This document shows, one piece after another, positions 32,462 through 45,400 of a DNA stretch of 64,000 nucleotides (positions are counted from its first letter, which is position 1; each line of letters opens with the position of its first letter). The position numbers and the translations under genes were made by a program. The stretch is from Bufo bufo (Eukaryota; Chordata; Amphibia; Anura; Bufonidae), in NCBI RefSeq assembly GCF_905171765.1, contig NC_053393.1, positions 190,491,921-190,555,920 of the forward strand, written 5' to 3'. The notes beneath the pieces are model-generated. The model saw only the letters and a program-made list of their open reading frames with translations. It ran no database searches and was not told the origin of the DNA.

Positions 32462-35400
32462 GTACCCCTCCCTCTAGGAGTGGACTCCGGACACTCAGAG
32501 CCCACCTTCTCAGGATGGGACCTATGGAAAGCCCTGATGAGACGAGAGGCCTTAATGTCCGTCACTGGGACCCACATCCTCTCCTCAGGACCATAACCCT
32601 CCCAATGAACGAGGTACTGGAGGGAACCGCGGACAAGACGAGAATCCACAATCCTAGAGACCTGAAATTCAAGATTTCCATCAACCATAATCGGAGGAGG
32701 AGGCAAAGGCGAGGGTACAATAGGTTGAACATAAGGTTTCAATAAGGACTTATGAAAAACATTATGGATCTTCCAAGTCTGAGGAAGATCAAGACGGTAG
32801 ACAACAGGATTGATGACAGACAGGATCTTGTAAGGCCCAATAAACCTAGGACCCAACTTCCAGGAGGGAACCTTCAATTTGATATTCTTGGTAGACAACC
32901 ACACCAGATCACCAACATTCAGGTCCGGACCAGGCACACGTCTCTTATCCGCCACACGCTTATATCTCTCACTCATGCTCTTTAGATTATCCTGAATCTT
33001 TTGCCAAATAGATGACAAAGACGAGGAGAATCTGTCCTCATCAGGCAAACCAGAAGAGCCCTCTCCTGAGAAAGTCCCAAACTGCGGATGGAACCCATAT
33101 GCACCAAAAAATGGTGACTTATCAGAGGACTCCTTACGACGGTTATTTAAAGCAAACTCAGCAAGGGACAAAAAAGAACACCAATCCTCCTGATTCTCCG
33201 CCACAAAACAGCGCAGATATGTCTCCAGATTCTGATTGACGCGCTCTGTCTGGCCATTCGACTGCGGATGGAAAGCAGAAGAGAATGACAACCGAACCCC
33301 CAAGCGAGAACAGAAAGCCTTCCAGAATCTGGAAACAAACTGCGTGCCCCTATCAGAGACTATGTCTGAAGGAATCCCATGCAATTTGACAATGTGGTCA
33401 ATAAATGCCTGCGCCAGCGTCTTAGCATTGGGCAAACCAGGGAAAGGGATAAAATGCACCATTTTGCTAAAACGGTCCACCACCACCAGAATCACAGACT
33501 TCCCCGAGGAACGAGGCAAGTCCGTTATGAAGTCCATGGACAGATGTGTCCAAGGACGGGAAGGAATGGGCAAAGGAAGGAGAGGACCAGATGGCCGTGA
33601 ATGAGGGACCTTGGCACGAGCGCAAGTCTCGCAAGCTGCCACAAAACCCTCAACCGACTTACGAAGCGCAGGCCACCAGAATCTCCGAGCGATGAGATCC
33701 AGTGTGGCTCTTGCCCCCGGGTGCCCAGCAAGGACCGTGTCGTGGTGTTCTTTAAAAATCTTGTGTCTCAAAGCGAGAGGCACAAACAACCTCCCAGGAG
33801 GACAAAGATCAGGAGCTTCTGACTGGGCTGCCTGCACCTCTGCCTCCAATTCAGGAAAAAGAGCAGAGACCACCACACCTTCAGCCAAAATGGGACCCGG
33901 GTCTTCAAAATTCCCACCTCCCGGAAAACAACGTGACAGGGCATCTGCCTTCACATTCTTAACCCCAGGGCGGAACGTAACAACAAAATTAAACCTTGAA
34001 AAGAACAAAGACCATCTGGCCTGTCTCGGGTTCAGACGCTTGGCTGCCTCCAAGTAGGCCAGATTTTTATGGTCAGTAAACACGGTAATAGGGTGTCTGG
34101 CTCCCTCTAGCCAATGGCGCCATTCCTCAAAAGCCAACTTGATGGCCAACAATTCCCTATCTCCCACATCATAATTTCTCTCTGCGGAGGAGAGTTTCTT
34201 TGAGAAAAAGGCACACGGTTGCCATTTGGCAGGAGAGGAACCCTGAGACAAGACCGCACCCACCCCTACCTCAGAAGCATCAACCTCAACTATGAAGGGT
34301 AACAAAATATCAGGTTGTACTAGGATGGGAGCGGAAGCAAAACTCTCCTTGATATTAGAAAAGGCCTTACGCGCCTCTACCGACCAGGAAGAAAAATCTA
34401 CCCCCTTTCTGGTCATATCAGTGAGTGGTTTAACAACAGAGGAATAATTCAAAATAAATTTCCTGTAATAATTGGCAAAGCCCAAAAAACGCATCAGCGC
34501 CTTCTGATTCTCAGGAAGCTCCCACTCAAGCACAGCGCGGACCTTCTCTGGGTCCATGCGAAAACCAGAAGCGGAGACAAGAAACCCCAGAAATTGGATT
34601 TCTGGAACCGCAAACACACATTTTTCCAGTTTCGCATATAATTTATTCTCCCGCAGGATGAGCAAGACCTGACGTAAGTGTTCCTTATGAGTCTTGAAAT
34701 CAGGAGAAAAAATCAAAATGTCATCCAAATACACTAATACAAATTTTCCCATTAAATGATAAAAAATGCTGTTGACGAAATGCTGAAAAACGGCTGGGGC
34801 ATTCATCAAACCAAAAGGCATAACCAAATTCTCAAAATGGCCCTCAGGGGTATTGAAAGCCGTCTTCCATTCGTCTCCTTCTCTGACCCTAACCAGGTTG
34901 TATGCCCCTCTTAGGTCTAATTTGAAAAAGACTTTAGCCCCAACAACCTGGTTAAACAGGTCCGGGATCAGAGGAAGCGGATAAGGATCACGAATAGTGA
35001 TACTGTTCAGCTCCCTGAAATCCAGACAAGGTCTTAAAGAACCATCTTTTTTCTTAACAAAGAAAAAACCAGAGGCAACAGGTGACTTTGAGGGTCGTAT
35101 GTGTCCTTTTCTCAGACTCTCAGAGATATAAGCCCGCATAGCGACCCTCTCAGGTTGGGAGAGATTGTATAAACGAGATTTAGGCAGCTTGGCGCCTGGG
35201 ATGAGATTAATAGGGCAATCATACTCCCTGTGCGGAGGTAAACCCTGAACTCCACTCTCAGAGAAGACATCCAAAAATTCAGAGAGGAAAGGTGGTACAG
35301 TCTTAGTAGAAACCTCAGAAACAGATGTTATGAGGCAATTCTCTCTGCAAAAGTTACTCCAACCATTTATTTGCCTCGCTTGCCAATCAATGGTGGGGTT

Positions 35401-35893
35401 ATGTTTAGTGAGCCAGGGTAGCCCCAACACTAGAGGAGTAGGCAAACCGCTAAGGACGAAACATGACACATCCTCAACACGAGCATCACTCACAATTAAA
35501 CGGATATTGTGAACTATGCCCTTTAATGATTTCTGAGAAAGTGGAGCTGAATCAATAGCAAAAACAGGAATATCCTTTCCCAAAGTGCATACCTGGAAAC
35601 CATGAGTTATTGCAAATTGATTATCAATGAGGTTGACAGCTGCTCCACTATCCACAAAAATCTCACAAAAAATGCTCTTGCTCTCTAGCGCCACCCTAGC
35701 AGGCAGGAAAAAACGGGAACTACAAGCAAACGGAAAACCTTCAATTTCCGCCTCAACCCTGCCAATAGTAACAGACGGAACATTTTTAAAAGATTTTTTC
35801 CTTTTTGTCTCTTTATTACTCCCAGAAAACTGCCTGAATCTCCTAGAGGGACAAACATTTGCCAGATGATTTATACCTCCACAACAAAAACAA
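32404..35893 (-). CDS. pol: gypsy pol polyprotein (zinc knuckle, PR, RT, RH, IN, chromodomain)
   Basis: This frame makes the enzymes that copy the element RNA into DNA and insert it. It is open from about 35893, just after a TAG, to 32404. It begins with a CCHC zinc knuckle (CFCCGGINHLANVC, 35883) that belongs to gag. Counting from codon 35694, the protease DSG is at residue 16, reverse transcriptase YLDD near 321 (34732), RNase H DAS near 470, integrase HHCC around 660-700, and the DDE core (MDFITD, VSDRGTQF, QTERVN) ends near 815. The chromodomain (VHWEGYGPEERMWVP) lies near 1005-1055, which makes it a chromovirus. The frame ends 58 nt inside the 3' LTR. No internal stop or frameshift is seen. 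Confidence 0.93.
32462..32476 (-). promoter_or_regulatory. gypsy polypurine tract
   Basis: On the minus strand AGAGGGAGGGGTAC stands directly before the 3' LTR start TGTCACAGCC. This is the expected place and composition of the plus-strand primer. Confidence 0.8.
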
Positions 35894-36656
35894 ACCTATT
35901 GTCAGAGGCAATCAACCCCAGCTGCATGGACTCCTGCTCAGAAGGGGCTGACAGCGACTGAGACCCCTGTGCACAGAATGAGACTGCTGCACTGTCCCGG
36001 GACTGAGTATGACAGGAAGGAGAGATCTCTCCTCTCTCTCTAAGACGCCTGTCAATACGAACAGCCTGAGACATAGCAGAATCCAAGGAGGTAGGTCTTT
36101 CATGAAAGGCAAATGCATCTTTCAATCCCTCTGAAAGACCATAGCAAAATTGACTTCGGAGTGCAGCATCATTCCAACCCGTATCTGCTGCCCATCTCCG
36201 AAATTCTGAACAGTATATCTCTGCGGATTGTTTACCCTGGCATAACAGACGTACTCTAGACTCAGCCAGAGCAATACGATCCGGATCATCATATATCTGA
36301 CCCAGGGCTAAAAAGAATTCATCCACTGAACGAAGGGGCCGTGCCCCCTCCGGCAGCGAAAAGGCCCAGGACTGAGCGTTACCCCTGAGCAGCGATATAA
36401 TGATCCCCACCCTCCGTTCTTCATCACCAGAAGAATGGGGAAGAAGGCGAAAATGGAGTTTGCAAGCCTCTCTAAAACGCACAAAATTCTCACTACCCCC
36501 GGAGAACGTATCCGGGAGCGAGATCTTAGGCTCAGCACAAACTCCATGAACGCAAGCTGAACCGGTCACTTGAAACTGAGAAAAAGTCTTACGGAGATCA
36601 GCTACCTCCAAAGAAAGACCCTGAAAGCGTTCAGCCAAAAGTGAAACCGGATCCAT
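35871..36656 (-). pseudogene. gag: gypsy gag, frame lost before the zinc knuckle
   Basis: Gag would form the particle that packages element RNA. The frame from ATG at 36656 (MDPVSLLAERFQG) shows a coiled N-terminus and the gag core of Ty3/gypsy elements (ISLPDTFSG, FVRFREACKLHFRLLP, SWAFSLPEGA, YCSEFRRWA). It ends in the wrong frame at 35871. The zinc knuckle that should end it lies in the pol frame, one base back, from 35883. A one-base indel near 35890-35900 is the simplest explanation. A programmed -1 shift would lose the first knuckle cysteine, and no canonical slippery heptamer is seen, so it is less likely. An upstream extension of the frame to 36821 runs into the LTR and is not used. 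Confidence 0.85.
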
Positions 36657-36671
36657 GCTTGAGACGGTTTC

Positions 36672-36683
36672 GGCGGCTGATAA
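36672..36683 (-). promoter_or_regulatory. gypsy primer binding site, self-complementary to the LTR
   Basis: On the minus strand the bases right after the 5' LTR read TTATCAGCCGCC. They lack the usual TGG start of a tRNA-type primer site. Ten bases (TATCAGCCGC) are perfectly complementary to GCGGCTGATA in the LTR (37056-37065), about 30 nt after a TATA-like TTTAA. This fits Tf1/sushi-type self-priming, where the 5' end of the RNA folds back as the primer. Confidence 0.6.
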
Positions 36684-37228
36684 TGTCACGGATGGTGTAC
36701 AGGAAACAAGACAATACCATATAAACAATGTCTCTCTGGATCCACAACTAAGGAACAAAGGGAGACCCCTGCAATAGACCTGCCGCTCTCCCTCACTGCT
36801 CAGCCTATGCGAACACCCCAAAGGTGGATGGCCGCATATCCACGTTCCTCGGCTATCTATTACCTGAAGACCCTACAATAGTGAAGGGACACGACCACCG
36901 GCTCCCTACACTGACACGGAGGGAGTCAGGGTCACCTGGATCCAGAAAAGACAAAATCATAAATACATAAACAGCACTTATCTTGCAGATAACTGACGAC
37001 TGAGGACTGGGAACTGGGAACTGGGAACAGCATGCACACACACTCCAGGAAGTTGTATCAGCCGCACACTACTGCATTATGGGGAGGAACTTAAAGGGTA
37101 GCAATTAGTCCAACTGCATGACAGCTGAGATAGACTAACGAGATGAGAAACTAAACCAAAACAAAGAAATTCAAGGAGGAGGATCTGAGAAGCTCCTGTG
37201 AGCGCTTCTCAGCTGTCTGGCTGTGACA
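36684..37228 (-). repeat. gypsy 5' LTR (545 bp)
   Basis: It supplies the promoter. On the minus strand a TATA-like CTTTAAG (near 37090) precedes the inferred RNA start near 37066. It is 545 bp against 538 bp in the other LTR because of a 7-bp tandem duplication (GGGAACT). Confidence 0.94.
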
Positions 37229-38400
37229 CTGTCACATATTTAGGCCCAGGCACCCAGGCAGAGGAGAGAGGTCCCCTAACAGATATTCAGGCTTCATGTC
37301 AGCAGAGAATCAGTCTTCATGTCATAGCAGAGAATCAGGCTTCACGTCACCCACCACTGGAACAGGCCACTGTCACATATTTAGGCCCAGGCACCCAGGC
37401 AGAAGAGAGAGGTCCCATAACAGAGATTCAGGCTTCATGTCAGCAGAGAATCAGTCTTCATGTCATAGCAGAGAATCAGGCTTCACATCACCCACCACTG
37501 GAACAGGCCACTGTCACATATTTAGGCCCAGGCACCCAGGCAGAGGAGAGAGGTCCCATAACAGAGATTCAGGCTTCATGTCAGCAGAGAATCAGTCTTC
37601 ATGTCATAGCAGAGAATCAGGATTCACGTCACCCACCACTGGAACAGGCCACTGTCACATATTTAGGCCCAGGCATCCAGGCAGAGGAGAGAGGTCCCAT
37701 AACAGAGATTCAGGCTTCATTTAAGCAGAGAATCAGTCTTCATGTCATAGCAGAGAATCAGGCTTCACGTCACCCACCACTGGAACAGGCAACTGTCACA
37801 TATTTAGGCCCAGGCACCCAGGCAGAGGAGAGAGGTCCCATAACAGAGATTCAGGCTTCATGTCAGCAGAGAATCAGTCTTCATGTCATAGCAGAGAATC
37901 AGGCTTCACGTCACCCACCACTGGAACAGGCCACTGTCACATATTTAGGCCCCGGCACCCAGACAGAGGAGAGAGGTCCCGTAACAGAGAATCTGGCTTC
38001 ATGTCAGCACAGAATCAGTCTTCATGTCATAGCAGAGAATCAGGCTTCACGTCACCCACCACTGGAACAGGCCACTATCACATATTTAGGCCCCGGCACC
38101 CAGACAGAGGAGAGAGGTCCCGTAACAGAGAATCTGGCTTCATGTCAGCACAGAATCAGTCTTCATGTCATAGCAGAGAATCAGGCTTCACGTCACCCAC
38201 CACTGGAACAGGCCACTGTCACATATTTAGGCCCAGGCACCCAGGCAGAGGAGAGAGGTCACGTAACAGAGAATCTGGCTTCATGTCAGCACAGAATCAG
38301 TCTTCATATCATAGCAGAGAATCAGGCTTCACGACACCCACCACTGGAACAGGCCACCGTCACACATTTAGGCCCCGGCACCCATACAGAGGAGAGGTTC
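37229..38400 (-). repeat. 141-bp satellite of hAT copy B, inner part
   Basis: About eight units, rather uniform, without the two-unit alternation seen in copy A. Open frames through it (439 codons on the plus strand) are an effect of the 141-bp period. Confidence 0.92.
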
Positions 38401-38513
38401 ATTCAACTTCGGGTTGCCCCGCAATATAATGGTAAAATGAAAATAAATATAGGATTGAATGAGGAAGTGCCCTGGAGTACAATAATATATTGTTCAGGGG
38501 AGGTAGTTAATGT

Positions 38514-41500
38514 CTAATCTGCACTAGGGATGGACAGGTCCTGTGGGATCCATGCCTGGTTCATTTTTATGAACGTCAGCTTGTCCACATTGGCTGTAGA
38601 CAGGCGGCTGCGTTTGTCTGTAATGACGCCCCCTGCCGTGCTGAATACACTTTCAGACAAAACGCTGGCCGCCGGGCAGGCCAGCACCTCCAAGGCATAA
38701 AAGGCTAGCTCTGGTCACGTGGACAATTTGGAGACCCAGAAGTTGAATGGGGCCGAACCATCAGTCAGTACGTGGAGGGGTGTGCACAGGTACTGTTCCA
38801 CCATGTTTGTGAAATGTTGCCTCCTGCTAACACGTTCCGTATCAGGTGCTGGTGCAGTTAGCTGTGGCGTGGTGACAAAACTTTTCCACATCTCTGCCAT
38901 GCTAACCCTGCACTCAGAGGAGCTGGCCGTGACACAGCTGCGTTGGCGACCTCTTGCTCCTCCTCTGCCTTCGCCTTGGGCTTCCACTGGTTCCCCTGTG
39001 ACATTTGGGAATGCTCTCAGTAGCGCATCTACCAACGTGCGCTTGTACTCACGCATCTTCCTATCACGCTCCAGTGTAGGAAGTAAGGTGGGCACATTGT
39101 CTTTGTACCGGGGATCCAGCAGGGTGGCAACCCAGTAGTCCGCGCACGTTAAAATGTGAGCAACTCTGCTGTCGTTGCGCAGGCACTGCAGCATGTAGTC
39201 GCTCATGTTTGCCAGGCTGCCCAGAGGTAAGGACAAGCTGTCCTCTGTGGGAGGCGTATCGTCATCGTCCTGTGTTTCCCCCCAGCCACACACCAGTGAT
39301 GGGCCCGAGCTGCTTTGGGTGCCACCCCGCTGTGAACATGCTTCATCCTCATCCTCCTCCACCTCCTCCTCATCCTCGTCCTCCTCGTCCTCCAGTAGTG
39401 GGCCCTGTCTGGCCACATTTGTACCTGGCCTCTGCTGTTGCAAAAAACCTCCCTCTGAGTCACTTCGAAGAGACTGGCATGAAAGTGCTAAAAATGACCC
39501 CTCTTCCATCTCTTCCTCCTGGGCCACCTCCTCTTCCATCATCGCATTAAGTGTTTTCTCATGGAGACATAGAAGTGGTATTGTAACGCTGATAACTGGC
39601 CATGTTGGTGGAGTACTCGAAACAGCTCAACAGGGCACACAGGTCTCGCATGGAGGCCCAGTCATTGGTGGTGAAGTGGTGCTGTTCCGCAGTGCGACTG
39701 ACCCGTGCGTGCTGCAGCTGAAACTCCACTATGGCCTGCTGCTGCTCGCACAGTCTGTCCAGCGTGTGCAAGGTGGAGTTCCACCTGGTGGGTACATCGC
39801 ATATGAGGCGGTGAGGGGGAAGGCCGAAGTTACGCTGTAGCGCAGACAGGTGTGCAGCAGCAAGGTGTGAACGACGGAAGCGCGAACAGGCGGCCCGCAC
39901 TTTATGCAGCAGCTCTGACATGTCGGGGTAGTTGCGAATGAACTTCTGCACCACCAAATTCATCACATGCGCCAGGCAAGGGATGTGCGTCAAACCGGCT
40001 AGTCCCAGAGTTGCAACGAGATTTCGCCCATTATCGCACACCACCAGGCCGGGCTTGAGGCTCACCGGCAGCAACCACTCGTCGGTCTGTTGTTCTATAC
40101 CCCGCCACAACTCCTGTGCGGTGTGGGGCCTGTCCCCCAAACATATGAGTTTCAGAACGGCCTGCTGACGTTTACCCCGGGCTGTGCTGAAGTTGGTGGT
40201 GAAGGTGTGTGGCTGACTGGATGAGCAGGTGGAAGAAGAGGAGGAGGAAGCTGAGTAGGAGGAGGAGGAGACAGGAGGCAAAGAATGTTGCCCTGCGATC
40301 CTTGGCGGCGGAAGGACGTGCGCCAAACAGCTCTCCGCCTGGGGCCCAGCCGCCACTACATTTACCCAGTGTGCAGTTAGGGAGATATAGCGTCCCTGGC
40401 CGTGCTTACTGGTCCACGTATCTGTGGTTAGGTGGACCTTGCCACAGATGGCGTTGCGCAGTGCACACTTGATTTTATCGGACACTTGGTTGTGCAGGGA
40501 AGGCACGGCTCTCTTGGAGAAGTAGTGGCGGCTGGAAACAACATACTGTGGGACAGCAAGCGACATGAGCTGTTTGAAGCTGTCTGTGTCCACCAGCCTA
40601 AATAACAGCATTTCATAGGCCAGAGGTTTAGAAATGCTGGCATTCAGGGCCATGGATCGAGGGTGGCTAGGTGGGAATTTACGCTTTCTCTCAAATGTTT
40701 GTGAGATGGAGAGCTGAACGCTGCCGTGTGACATGGTTGAGATGCTTGGTGACGCAGGTGGTGGTGTTAGTGGTACATCCCATGTTTGCTGGGCGGCAGG
40801 TGCCAACGTTCCTCCAGAGGAGGAGGAAGAGGCCGAGGCGGCGGCAGCAGCAGAAGAGGCCGAGGCGGCAGCAGCAGAAGAGGTAGCAGGGGGAGCCTGA
40901 GTGACTTCTTTGTTTTTAAGGTGTTTACTCCACTGCAGTTCATGCTTTGCATGCAGGTGTCTGGTCATGCAGATTGTGCTAAGGTTCAGAACGTTAATGC
41001 CTCGCTTCAGGCTCTGATGGCACAGCGTGCAAACCACTCGGGTCTTGTCATCAGCACATTGTTTAAAGAAGTACCATGCCAGGGAACTCCTTGAAGCTGC
41101 CTTTGGGGTGCTCGGTCCCAGATGGCGACGGTCAGTAGCAGGCGGAGTCTCTTGGCGGCGGGTGTTCTGATTTTGCCCACTGCTCCCTCTTTTGCTACGC
41201 TGTTGGCTCGGTCTCACCACTGCCTCTTCCTCCGAACTGTGAAAGTCAGTGGCACGACCTTCATTCCATGTGGGGTCTAGGACCTCATCGTCCCCTGCAT
41301 CGTCTTCCACCCAGTCTTGATCCCTGACCTCCTGTTCAGTCTGCACACTGCAGAAAGACACAGCAGTTGGCACCTGTGTTTCGTCATCATCAGAGACGTG
41401 CTGAGGTGGTATTCCCATGTCCTCATCTTTAGGAAACATAAGTGGTTGTGCGTTAGTGCATTCTATCTCTTCCACCCCTGGGGAAGGGCTAGGTGGATGC

Positions 41501-41925
41501 CCTTGGGAAACCCTGGCAGCAGAGTCTTCAAACAGCATAAGAGACTGCTGCATAACTTGAGGCTCAGACAGTTTCCCTGATTAGCATGGGGGTGATGTGA
41601 CAGACTGATGGGCTTGGTTTTCATGCGCCATCTGTGCGCTTTCTGCAGAAGACTGGGTGGGAGATAATGTGAACGTGCTGGATGCACTGTCGGCCACCCA
41701 ATTGACTAATGCCTGTACCTGCTCAGGCCTTACCATCCTTAGAACGGCATTGGGCCCCACCAAATATCCCTGTAAATTCTGGCGGCTACTGGGACCTGAG
41801 GTAGTTGGTACACTAGGACGTGTGGCTGTGGCAGAACAGCCACGTCCTCTCCCAGCACCAGAGGGTCCACTAACACCACCATGACCATGTCCACGTCCGC
41901 GTCCCTTATTAGATGTTTTCCTCAT
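38514..41925 (-). pseudogene. hAT transposase (copy B), frameshift and nonsense codons
   Basis: Same protein as copy A. The N-terminus starts at 41925 with a Gly/Arg/His-rich stretch (NKGRGRGHGHGG) and meets a TAA at 41581-41583, where copy A has ATA. The main frame 41553-39559 then holds the BED zinc finger and most of the catalytic core. A 14-bp deletion near 39594 (relative to copy A 8758-8771) shifts the frame, which continues at 39542-38715 to a TGA that replaces the TGG of copy A at 38715-38717. The hAT C-terminal dimerisation domain follows, in frame, to 38514. The lesions are all different from those in copy A, so the two copies decayed independently from a working ancestor. Confidence 0.9.
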
Positions 41926-41939
41926 TGTTCCCGTTCACC

Positions 41940-42487
41940 ACAATTTTGAAAATGGCACATTTGGGAATAGTTTTTCAACCCAGAACAAAAACTGTGCTTT
42001 TACGGTCACTACAAATAATTTGACCAGCTAAAACAGTACAGATTTGGTTGAATAGAAATGTGAGGCCTATTTTTTTCGCGCTGTGTGACAGATATACCTT
42101 TAATCGCAGAATTAGACTTGTATCTGCACGGTAGCGTGTGTGTTAAGTTTTTCAGAATGAAACTATCAGCACCTTGAATCTAAGATATCCTTTTTGGGAT
42201 AGATTTAAAGTAGGCCTGACATAGCAGAAACTACTAATTTTGAGAATGGCAAATTTGGGAATAGTTTTTCAACCCAGAACAAAAACTGTGCTTTTACGGT
42301 CACTACAAATAATTTGACCAGCTAAAACAGTACAGATTTGGTTGAATAGAAATGTGAGGCCTATTTTTTACGCGCTGTGTGACAGATATACCTTTCATCA
42401 CAGAATTAGACTTGTATCTGCACGGTAGCGTGTGTGTTAAGTTTTTCAGAATGACCTTCAATCTAAGATATCCTTTTTGGGATAGAT
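41940..42487 (-). repeat. 295-bp tandem repeats, hAT copy B (inner)
   Basis: Nearly two units start at about 41943 and 42238 (TTTTGAGAATGGCAAATTTG). The second is interrupted at TTAA 42488-42491 by the TTAA element and resumes at 46082. Confidence 0.88.
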
Positions 42488-42491
42488 TTAA

Positions 42492-45400
42492 CCCCTTAAG
42501 GACCGGGCTCATTTTCACCTTAAGGACCAGGCCATTTTTTGGAAATCTGACCAGTGTCACTTTAAGTGCTAATAACTTTAAAACGCTTTGACTTATCCAG
42601 GCCATTCTGAGATTGTTTTTTCGTCACATATTGTACTTCATGACACTGGTAAAATGAAGTCAAAAAAATTATTTTTTTTCCACCAAAAAATACCTAATTT
42701 ACCAAAAATTTGGAAAAATTTGCAAATTTCAAAGTTTCAGTTTCTCTACTTCTGTAATACATAGTAATACCCCAAAAAATTGTGATGACTTTACATTCCC
42801 CATATGTCTACTTCATGCTTGAATTGTTTTGGGAATGATATTTTATTTTTTGGGGATGTTATAAGGCTTAGAAGTTTAGAAGCAAATCTTGAAATTTTTC
42901 CGAAATTTACAAAAACTCAATTTTTAGGGACCAGTTCAGGTTTGAAGTAATTTGCGAGGCATACATAATAGAAACCACCCAAAAATGACCCCTATCTAAG
43001 AAACTACACCCCTCAAGGTATTCAAAACTGATTTTGCATACATTGTTAACCCTTTAGGTGTTGCACAAGAGTTATTGGCAAATGGGGAGGAAATTTGAGA
43101 ATTTGATTTTTTTTGTCTAATTTTTCATTTTAACTCATTTTTTCCACTAACAAAGCAAGGGTTAACAGCCAAACAAGACTGTATCTTTATTGCCCTGACT
43201 CTGCTGTTTACAGAAACACCCAATATGTGGCCGTAAACTACTGTACGGCCTCACAGCGGGGCGTAGAGTGAAAGGTGCGCCGTTTGGTTTTTGGAAGCCA
43301 GATTTTTATGGACTGGTTTATTTACACCATGTCCCATTTGAAGCCCCCTGATGCACCCCTAGAGGAGAAACTCCCTAAAAGTGACCCCATCTAAGAAACT
43401 ACACCCCTCAAGGTATTCAAAACTGATTTTACATACGTCGTTAACCCTTTAGGTGTTGCACAAGAGTTATTGGCAAATGGAGATGAAATTTGAGAATTTC
43501 ATTTTTTTGCCTAATTTTCAATTTTAACCCATTTTTTTCACTAACAAAGCAAGGGTTAACAGCCAAACAAAACTGTATCTTTATTGCCCTGACTCTGCTG
43601 TTCACAGAAACATCCCGTATGTGGCTGTAAACTACTGTACGGCCACACAGCGGGGCGTAGAGTGAAAGGTGCGCCAACAGTTTTTTTGACACCATGTCCC
43701 ATTTGAAGCCCCCCTGATGCACCCCTAGAGTAGAAACACCATAAAAGTGACCCCATCTAAGAAACTACACCCCTCAAGGTATTCAAAACTGATTTTACAA
43801 ACTTTGTTAACCCTTTAGGTGTTGCACAAGATTTAATGGAAAATAGAGACACAATTTCACAATTTCACATTTTTGGCAGATTTTCCATTTTAATATTTTT
43901 TTTCCAGTTACAAAGCAAGGGTTAACAGCCAAACAAAACTCATTATTTATGGCCCTGATTCTGTAGTTTACAGAAACACCCCATATGTGGTCGTAAACCG
44001 CTGTACGGGCACACGGCAGGGCGCAGAAGGAAAGGAATGCCATACGGTTTTTGGAAGGCAGGTTTTGCTGGACTGTTTTTTTGACACCATGTCCCATTTG
44101 AAGCCCCCCTGATGCACCCCTAGAGTAGAAACTCCAGAAAAGTGACCCCATTTTAGAAACCAGGGGATAGGGTGGCAGTATTGTTGGTACTAGTTTAGGG
44201 TACATATGATTTTTGGTTGCTCTATATTACACTTTTTGTGCGGCAAGGTAACAAGAATTAGCTTTTTTTGGCACAGTTTTTTTTTTTTGTTATTTACAAC
44301 ATTCATCTGACAGGTTAGATCATGTGGTAATTTCATAGAGCAGGTTGTCACGGACGCGGCGATACCTAATATGTATTACATTTTTTTAATTTATGTAAGT
44401 TTTACCCAATGATTTCATTTTTAAAACAAAAAAAAGTTTGTGTCTCCATAGTCTAAGAGTCATAGTTTTTTCAGTTTTTGTGCGATTATCTTAAGTAGGG
44501 TCTCATTTTTTGCGGGATGAGATGACGGTTTTATTTGCACTATTTTGGGGTGCATATGACTTTTTGATCGCTTGCTATTACACTTTTTGTGACGTAAGAT
44601 GACAAAAAATTGCTTTTTTTACACAGTTTTTTTTTTTTTTTTACGGTGGTCATCTGAGGGGTTAGGTCATGTGATATTTTCATAGAGTCAGTCGATACGG
44701 ACGCGGCAATACCTAATATGTATACTTTTTATTTATTTATGTAAGTTTTACACAATGATTTCATTTTTGAAACAAAAAAATGATGTTTTAGTGTCTCCAT
44801 AGTCTAAGAGCCATAGTTTTTTCAGTTTTTGGGTGATTATCTTAAGTAGGGTCTCATTTTTTGCGGGATGAGATGATGGTTTGATTGCTACAATTTTGGC
44901 GTACATGCAACTTTTTTGATCACTTTTATTACCTTTTTTTGGGAAGTAAGGTGGGCAAAATTTAAATTTCATCATAGTTTTTTATTTTTTATTTTTATGG
45001 CGTTCACCGTTTGGGTAAAGTAACATGACTGTTTTATAGATCAGGTCGTTATGGACGCGGCGATACCAAACATGTGTAGGGAATGTTATTTTTTTAATTT
45101 TTAATCAGTGATAAATGTGTTTTTTGATTTTTACTTTTTTTTCACTTTTTTTCAATTTTTTTTTTACCCAGACCCACTTGGTTCTTGAAGATCCAGTGGG
45201 TCTGATGTCTGTATAATACAGTACAGTACAATATATATTGTTCTGTACTGTATTTTACTTACACTGAACAGATCTATGCTTTTAGCACAGATCTGTTCAG
45301 CACCATGGACAGCAGGACGCCTGAGCAGTCGTCCTGTTGCCATGGGAACCTTCCCCGTCTGCTCAGAACTGCGCAGACGGGGAAGGGTGAGGACGGGGCT

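Larger units (their letters stand above)
31924..37228 (-). mobile_element. Ty3/gypsy chromovirus, full-length, young
   Basis: The 5.3-kb element has two near-identical LTRs and the 5-bp TSD CTGTC (31919-31923 and 37229-37233). The empty site CCACTGTCACATATTTAGG is present in neighbouring satellite units. It contains gag, protease, reverse transcriptase, RNase H, integrase and a C-terminal chromodomain on the minus strand. The LTRs differ by three substitutions and one 7-bp tandem duplication over about 540 bp. Confidence 0.96.

Noticed and set aside
39205..39840. Long frames opposite the hAT transposases (for example 211 codons at 39205-39840, 193 codons at 8783-9364)
   Set aside because: They are antisense shadows of Ser/Glu-rich low-complexity coding DNA, with no domain.
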